Assembly (NCBI GenBank): GCA_024645305.1
Contig: JAHEFU010000108.1
Span: 1-9,262, forward strand
Direction of reading: 5' to 3'
DNA from: Planctomycetales bacterium
Lineage (GTDB): Bacteria > 4484-113 > JAFGCY01
Length of the DNA: 9,262 nucleotides
A model generated the notes under the pieces. That model made no database searches, was not told the origin of the DNA, and worked only from the letters and a program-made list of their open reading frames with translations. A program made the translations under genes and the position numbers. Below are positions 6,593-9,262 of the stretch, piece after piece; the first letter of the stretch is position 1, and each line of letters begins with the position of its first letter.

Positions 6593-7255
6593 TCAGCGAG
6601 ACTTCTTGACACCGATCCTTGGACACTGGCTGCTGACCTGGCAACGGCTGCACCAGGGGCTGACGGGATTGCAGACCTGCTGGCCGTGGTTGACCAGGAC
6701 CCGGTTGAGCGTAGCCCAGTGTTTTTCCTCAATGAACTCCATCAGGGCAAACTCACTCTGTTCCGGAGTGTCTGTGCAGATCCATCCGAGGCGGTTGCAG
6801 ATCCGGTGTACATGGGTGTCAACACAAATCGCCGGGATATCGAAGCAGATATTCAGCACAAGGTTGGCAACCTTGCGTCCGACACCGGGGAGCTGCAGGA
6901 GTTCCTCCTGTGTCCGCGGTATCTCGCCACTGAACTCATTGATCAGCATCTCACACATGCCATGGAGGTTGTGCGCCTTGGCATTGTGGAACCCCACTGG
7001 CTTGATGAGTTCCGCAAGCTGCTGTTCCGGAATCGCCAGGATGTCCTCAGGTGTCCGGGCCACCGCCCAGAGCCTGGCAATCGCGGCATTCGTGACCGGG
7101 TCCTTCGTGCGCGATGACAGGATGGTACCCACGAGCACGCGAAACGGCTCGTCAGCCGTGACATCCAGCGGGTGGGTGGTATAAAGCCTGGCCAGTTTGT
7201 TGAAAAACGCCGTGGCAGCCCGTTTGGAAGGAGGTCTGGGGTAGTCCTGGGACAT
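6593..7255 (-). CDS. nth: Endonuclease III, DNA glycosylase/AP lyase
   Basis: Bifunctional glycosylase that removes oxidised pyrimidines and nicks the abasic site by beta-elimination in base-excision repair. Seen in 220 aa: the helix-hairpin-helix LPGVGRKVAN with catalytic Lys128, then catalytic Asp146 in VDTHVHRICNRLG, then the [4Fe-4S] loop C-x6-C-x2-C-x5-C (Cys195, Cys202, Cys205, Cys211). All align with E. coli Nth Lys120, Asp138 and Cys187/194/197/203 at a constant offset of 8, so the enzyme is complete and collinear. The exception is residue 49, which is Arg (ILSSRTKD) where E. coli has Gln41 (LLSAQATD); Arg there, with ELIKPVG further on, recalls archaeal endonuclease III proteins. This is from memory of the family, not a search. 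The ATG at 7255 has no clear Shine-Dalgarno. The gene is a single unit, converging on the SpoIID-domain gene and divergent from the lipoprotein gene. Confidence 0.95.
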   Translation of the reverse strand: MSQDYPRPPSKRAATAFFNKLARLYTTHPLDVTADEPFRVLVGTILSSRTKDPVTNAAIARLWAVARTPEDILAIPEQQLAELIKPVGFHNAKAHNLHGMCEMLINEFSGEIPRTQEELLQLPGVGRKVANLVLNICFDIPAICVDTHVHRICNRLGWICTDTPEQSEFALMEFIEEKHWATLNRVLVNHGQQVCNPVSPWCSRCQVSSQCPRIGVKKSR

Positions 7256-7490
7256 CCGGCAATGCTAGCAGATGTGTCCTGGGCGCGGTCCCCGGAAAAT
7301 CGGCTGCCAGGGGTGGTCTGGAAGCCGGCATCAACCAGACAGCATGGACTGTCCAATCTGCCTGGATGCCCCCCCTGCAGAGCTCCAATGTCGCAGATTA
7401 CTCTGGCCTGCCTGGATTCGTGATTGACCGGAAATCAGTTCCCTGACGCCAGCCCCCTCACCGGTGCATGCATAAAACGGCACTGGCATA
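7256..7490. other. Non-coding region upstream of nth, with short repeats
   Basis: No plausible gene is seen; plus- and minus-strand frames here lack ribosome sites and recognisable protein. It holds a 6-bp inverted repeat, GTCTGG (7316-7321) and CCAGAC (7335-7340), around a 13-nt loop. A 10-bp direct repeat, CTGCCTGGAT, lies at 7358-7367 and 7408-7417, start to start exactly 50 bp. TCCAAT precedes or lies between the copies (7352-7357 and 7384-7389). It should contain the nth promoter, but I see no convincing -35/-10 pair on the minus strand. Confidence 0.6.
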
Positions 7491-7496
7491 TATAAT
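7491..7496 (+). promoter_or_regulatory. -10 box TATAAT for the lipoprotein-peptidase operon
   Basis: A perfect TATAAT at 7491-7496 in a local AT-rich patch, about 100 bp upstream of the lipoprotein ATG. The -35 position holds only a weak match (TGCATA at 7469-7474, 16-bp spacing), so an activator may be needed. The expected transcription start is near 7503, giving a leader of about 95 nt. Confidence 0.55.
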
Positions 7497-7502
7497 ATTA
7501 AC

Positions 7503-7597
7503 TGGGTGAGGTTAGGTCTGATCTGGATCCCTGAGGCACCCTATTCAGTGGGAATGCACAGACCGGCAGGTTTGGATTTCCCTAGCGAGGAGTCACT
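7503..7597 (+). promoter_or_regulatory. Probable 5' leader of the lipoprotein-peptidase operon, with stem GGTCTG/CAGACC
   Basis: The inferred leader contains GGTCTG (7515-7520) and its exact complement CAGACC (7559-7564), a 6-bp closing stem for a 38-nt loop. Within the loop ATTC (7543-7546) and GAAT (7552-7555) can pair as a small inner hairpin. The Shine-Dalgarno lies 3' of this structure. It matches no riboswitch class I recognise, so a regulatory role is inference. Confidence 0.3.
7587..7592 (+). promoter_or_regulatory. Strong Shine-Dalgarno GAGGAG
   Basis: GAGGAG sits 5 nt before the ATG at 7598. It is the strongest ribosome-binding site in the window and fixes the lipoprotein start. 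Confidence 0.8.
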
Positions 7598-8221
7598 ATG
7601 TACAGAAGCAAACTGGCATTGGCAGTGCTGGGTCTGGTGCTGCTGCTTACCGCAAGCGTGTTCATTGCCTGTGGTGGTAATGGATTCAGCATACCGGTCT
7701 CCCCTTCAGACGTAAATGAACAGGGAGCTGTCCAACAACTCCAGTCTGAGCAGGAACTGCTGCAGCCTGTAGTGACCTCAGAGGAAGCGGGCAACCGGGT
7801 TATCCTGGATGTCCCCGCGATAGATGATCTGGGGGAAGGCCAGGAATTCAGCGCTGTGATCAGCCTGGATCTTGTGGACAGTGTCCATCAGGGAGTGCTG
7901 CGGGTGCTGTATGACAGCCAGTCCATGACCCCCGTGGAAATCAGTCCCGGAGCGATGTTCCAGCCAGACATGGTACGCATTGCAGAATTGGACAACAGTG
8001 GCTTCCTGCCACTCGCCTTCACTGCCCTCCCCGGCGGGAGAGATATCCAGCCGGGACAGGGGGAATTGTTCAGGATCCGTTTCCGGTTGAAGCAACCCGG
8101 ATCCATGGCCGGACGCATCAGTTTCCGCAGCGACCGGGAATTCCTCCAGCTGCGCGACCAGGCGGGCCATCACCTGGGCTTTGACGTGCAGACCAGCGCG
8201 GGTGGGCGTGATGCACATTAA
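7598..8221 (+). CDS. Lipoprotein with a cohesin-like domain
   Basis: The 207-aa product starts with a lipoprotein signal peptide: Arg3/Lys5, a hydrophobic core, and the lipobox-like FIAC ending at Cys25, followed by a flexible Gly/Ser/Gln-rich tether (26-65). Residues about 66-198 resemble a cohesin-type beta-sandwich. There is an early strand FSAVISLDLVD, then LRVLYDSQSM with the Tyr-Asp typical of the YDP turn, then EISPGAMF (the PGxxF position), a strand LPLAFTAL, and GQGELFRIRFRLKQPG (153-168), which matches the usual GxGxLxxIxFxxK signature. Cohesins bind dockerin modules, but similar domains also occur in unrelated secreted proteins, so binding is not shown. The -3 residue of the lipobox is Phe, which is unusual but tolerated. 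The stop codon overlaps by 11 bp the start of the M6 peptidase gene, indicating co-translation and a functional pair. The upstream TATAAT and GAGGAG suggest it is the first gene of the operon. Confidence 0.75.
   Translation: MYRSKLALAVLGLVLLLTASVFIACGGNGFSIPVSPSDVNEQGAVQQLQSEQELLQPVVTSEEAGNRVILDVPAIDDLGEGQEFSAVISLDLVDSVHQGVLRVLYDSQSMTPVEISPGAMFQPDMVRIAELDNSGFLPLAFTALPGGRDIQPGQGELFRIRFRLKQPGSMAGRISFRSDREFLQLRDQAGHHLGFDVQTSAGGRDAH
8201..8206 (+). promoter_or_regulatory. Weak ribosome site GGTGGG inside the lipoprotein gene
   Basis: GGTGGG lies 4 nt before the peptidase ATG at 8211, inside the last codons of the lipoprotein gene. Its weakness and the 11-bp gene overlap favour translational coupling. 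Confidence 0.4.
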
Positions 8222-9262
8222 CAGACTATCCCTGCTGCTGACGACACTGCTTTTCCTGCTGCTGGCCAGCCAGAGTGCCCTGGCCACCTACCCGCCCGAG
8301 CCGGGCATGATCGAACGGATGGAACGGGAAGGCAGCCTTGACGATGCAATCGAATTCGCCCGCCAGCTTGGCAACCACGAGCAGAAGCGCCCCAAGCGGG
8401 GAGCCCTGGACCTCAGCCAGACAAACCCCCAGCAGATCGCAGACATGATTGCTGCCAACCTTGGGCGCAGCCTGGACGAACGCAGCACCAGCGACATCGG
8501 CCGGATGACCAGCAGTGAACTTGGCTGGGTGGAACTGGACCTGAACCACGACGGTACGGTTGATGAGCGTGACCTGCTTGTGCTGGGACATCCACAGCCG
8601 AAGCAGACCGCCACGATCCCGAGCCTCGGCTACAACAAGATGCTGACGATCCTGATCGAGTTCAGTGACTATCCGCACTATTTCGATCCGCAGTCCATCC
8701 ATGACGTCTGTTACAGCGAGACTCCGCTGCCTGATTACCACCTGGGCAGCATGCGCTGGTTCTACGACCAGGCCAGTTACGGCGCCTGCACACTTGATGG
8801 TGACACCTTCGGCTGGTACATGGCGGAGAACCCAAGGACCTACTACCACCCCGATGACAACAGCGGCGGGGGCAAGCGTGAGGAACTGATCCTCGAAGCC
8901 TGCGATGCCGCCGATGCCGCCGGGCTGGACTTCAATGACTATGACAACGACGGTGACGGCGTGGTGGACGAGTTCATCGTGATCTGGACAGGCCCCCATG
9001 GGGACTGGGCCACTTTCTGGTGGGGCTACCACACCGGCATGGGCAACGGCAAGACCTATGACGGCGTGCGGCTCGGCAGCTATTCCTGGCAGTGGGAACG
9101 CGGTTACTACTTCGGCGGCAATCCTCCGGAGCCCAACATCTGGAGTGCGGACGTAGTGATCCATGAGACGGGGCACGGCCTGGGTCTGCCGGATTACTAT
9201 GACTATGACGGCAGTGTCGGTCCTGACGGCGGTGTCGGCTCGATGGACCGCATGGATGGCTA
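8211..9262 (+). CDS. Secreted M6-family metallopeptidase with dockerin-like calcium loop (3' end outside window)
   Basis: Zinc endopeptidase related to immune inhibitor A, acting outside the cell. 350 codons are visible. A Sec signal peptide (cut after SQSALA, residue 25) is followed by a pro-region containing a basic stretch (KRPKRG). A canonical EF-hand/dockerin-type loop follows at residues 110-121: DLNHDGTVDERD, with Asp110, Asn112, Asp114, Asp118 and Asp121 at the ligand positions. The catalytic domain starts near residue 145 with LTILIEFSDYPH, continues through SMRWFYDQASYG and GWYMAENP, and has a second Ca-type loop DNDGDGVVDEF (245-255). The zinc motif HETGHGLGLPD has His318, Glu319, His322 and Asp328. 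The window ends just after GGVGSMDRMDG, in the region where M6 enzymes have a Met-containing turn. The start overlaps the cohesin-like lipoprotein gene by 11 bp. The C-terminal part, often beta-rich binding domains in this family, is unseen. The family call is firm; dockerin identity is tentative because only one loop is present in this region. Confidence 0.93.
   Translation, partial: MHINRLSLLLTTLLFLLLASQSALATYPPEPGMIERMEREGSLDDAIEFARQLGNHEQKRPKRGALDLSQTNPQQIADMIAANLGRSLDERSTSDIGRMTSSELGWVELDLNHDGTVDERDLLVLGHPQPKQTATIPSLGYNKMLTILIEFSDYPHYFDPQSIHDVCYSETPLPDYHLGSMRWFYDQASYGACTLDGDTFGWYMAENPRTYYHPDDNSGGGKREELILEACDAADAAGLDFNDYDNDGDGVVDEFIVIWTGPHGDWATFWWGYHTGMGNGKTYDGVRLGSYSWQWERGYYFGGNPPEPNIWSADVVIHETGHGLGLPDYYDYDGSVGPDGGVGSMDRMDG

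Noticed and set aside
7358..7417. 10-bp direct repeat CTGCCTGGAT spaced 50 bp
   Set aside because: Only two copies, with no repeat-spacer array, duplication target or mobile-element gene nearby; noted in the region description but not treated as functional.
8226..9176. 316-codon minus-strand open frame opposite the peptidase
   Set aside because: The plus strand encodes an unmistakable M6 peptidase with HETGH and calcium loops; the antisense product is compositionally odd and has no motif.

Overview
The window is high-GC bacterial DNA from an organism I cannot place at phylum level. It carries central respiratory metabolism (2-oxoglutarate dehydrogenase E1), a radical-SAM heme-handling protein (HemW), a SpoIID/LytB-type peptidoglycan enzyme, a base-excision-repair enzyme whose signature residues look more archaeal than proteobacterial, and a secreted M6 metallopeptidase paired with a lipoprotein. 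Sec signal peptides, a lipobox and TATAAT-like -10 boxes fit a bacterium. SpoIID alone does not show sporulation, because SpoIID-domain proteins also occur in non-sporulating lineages. I see no tRNA, rRNA, CRISPR array, insertion sequence, integrase or phage gene.

Layout: (1) 1-2743, minus strand: sucA, nearly complete, running off the left edge. (2) 2744-3005: a 262-bp AT-richer spacer with two inverted repeats and the probable sucA promoter. (3) 3006-4205, minus strand: hemW. (4) 4210-6550, plus strand: a two-gene unit, a Trp-rich secreted protein of unknown function followed one base later by an enlarged SpoIID-domain protein. The unit starts divergently from hemW with almost no intergenic space. 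(5) 6551-6592: a 42-bp convergent junction. (6) 6593-7255, minus strand: nth, endonuclease III. (7) 7256-7597: non-coding, holding a promoter and a roughly 95-nt leader. (8) 7598-9262, plus strand: a lipoprotein with a cohesin-like domain, overlapping by 11 bp the start of an M6 (immune-inhibitor-A-like) metallopeptidase that carries a dockerin-like calcium loop. The peptidase runs off the right edge.

The two plus-strand units both act outside the cytoplasm. One probably cuts or remodels peptidoglycan. The other looks like a co-translated anchor and protease pair. The cohesin-like/dockerin-like pairing at the right end is the most novel-looking item here: it suggests a minimal two-gene, non-cellulosomal device for holding a protease on the cell surface. 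This is inference from motifs and needs structural or binding evidence. Both edge genes are truncated by the window, not broken; I found no frameshift in any of the genes called.
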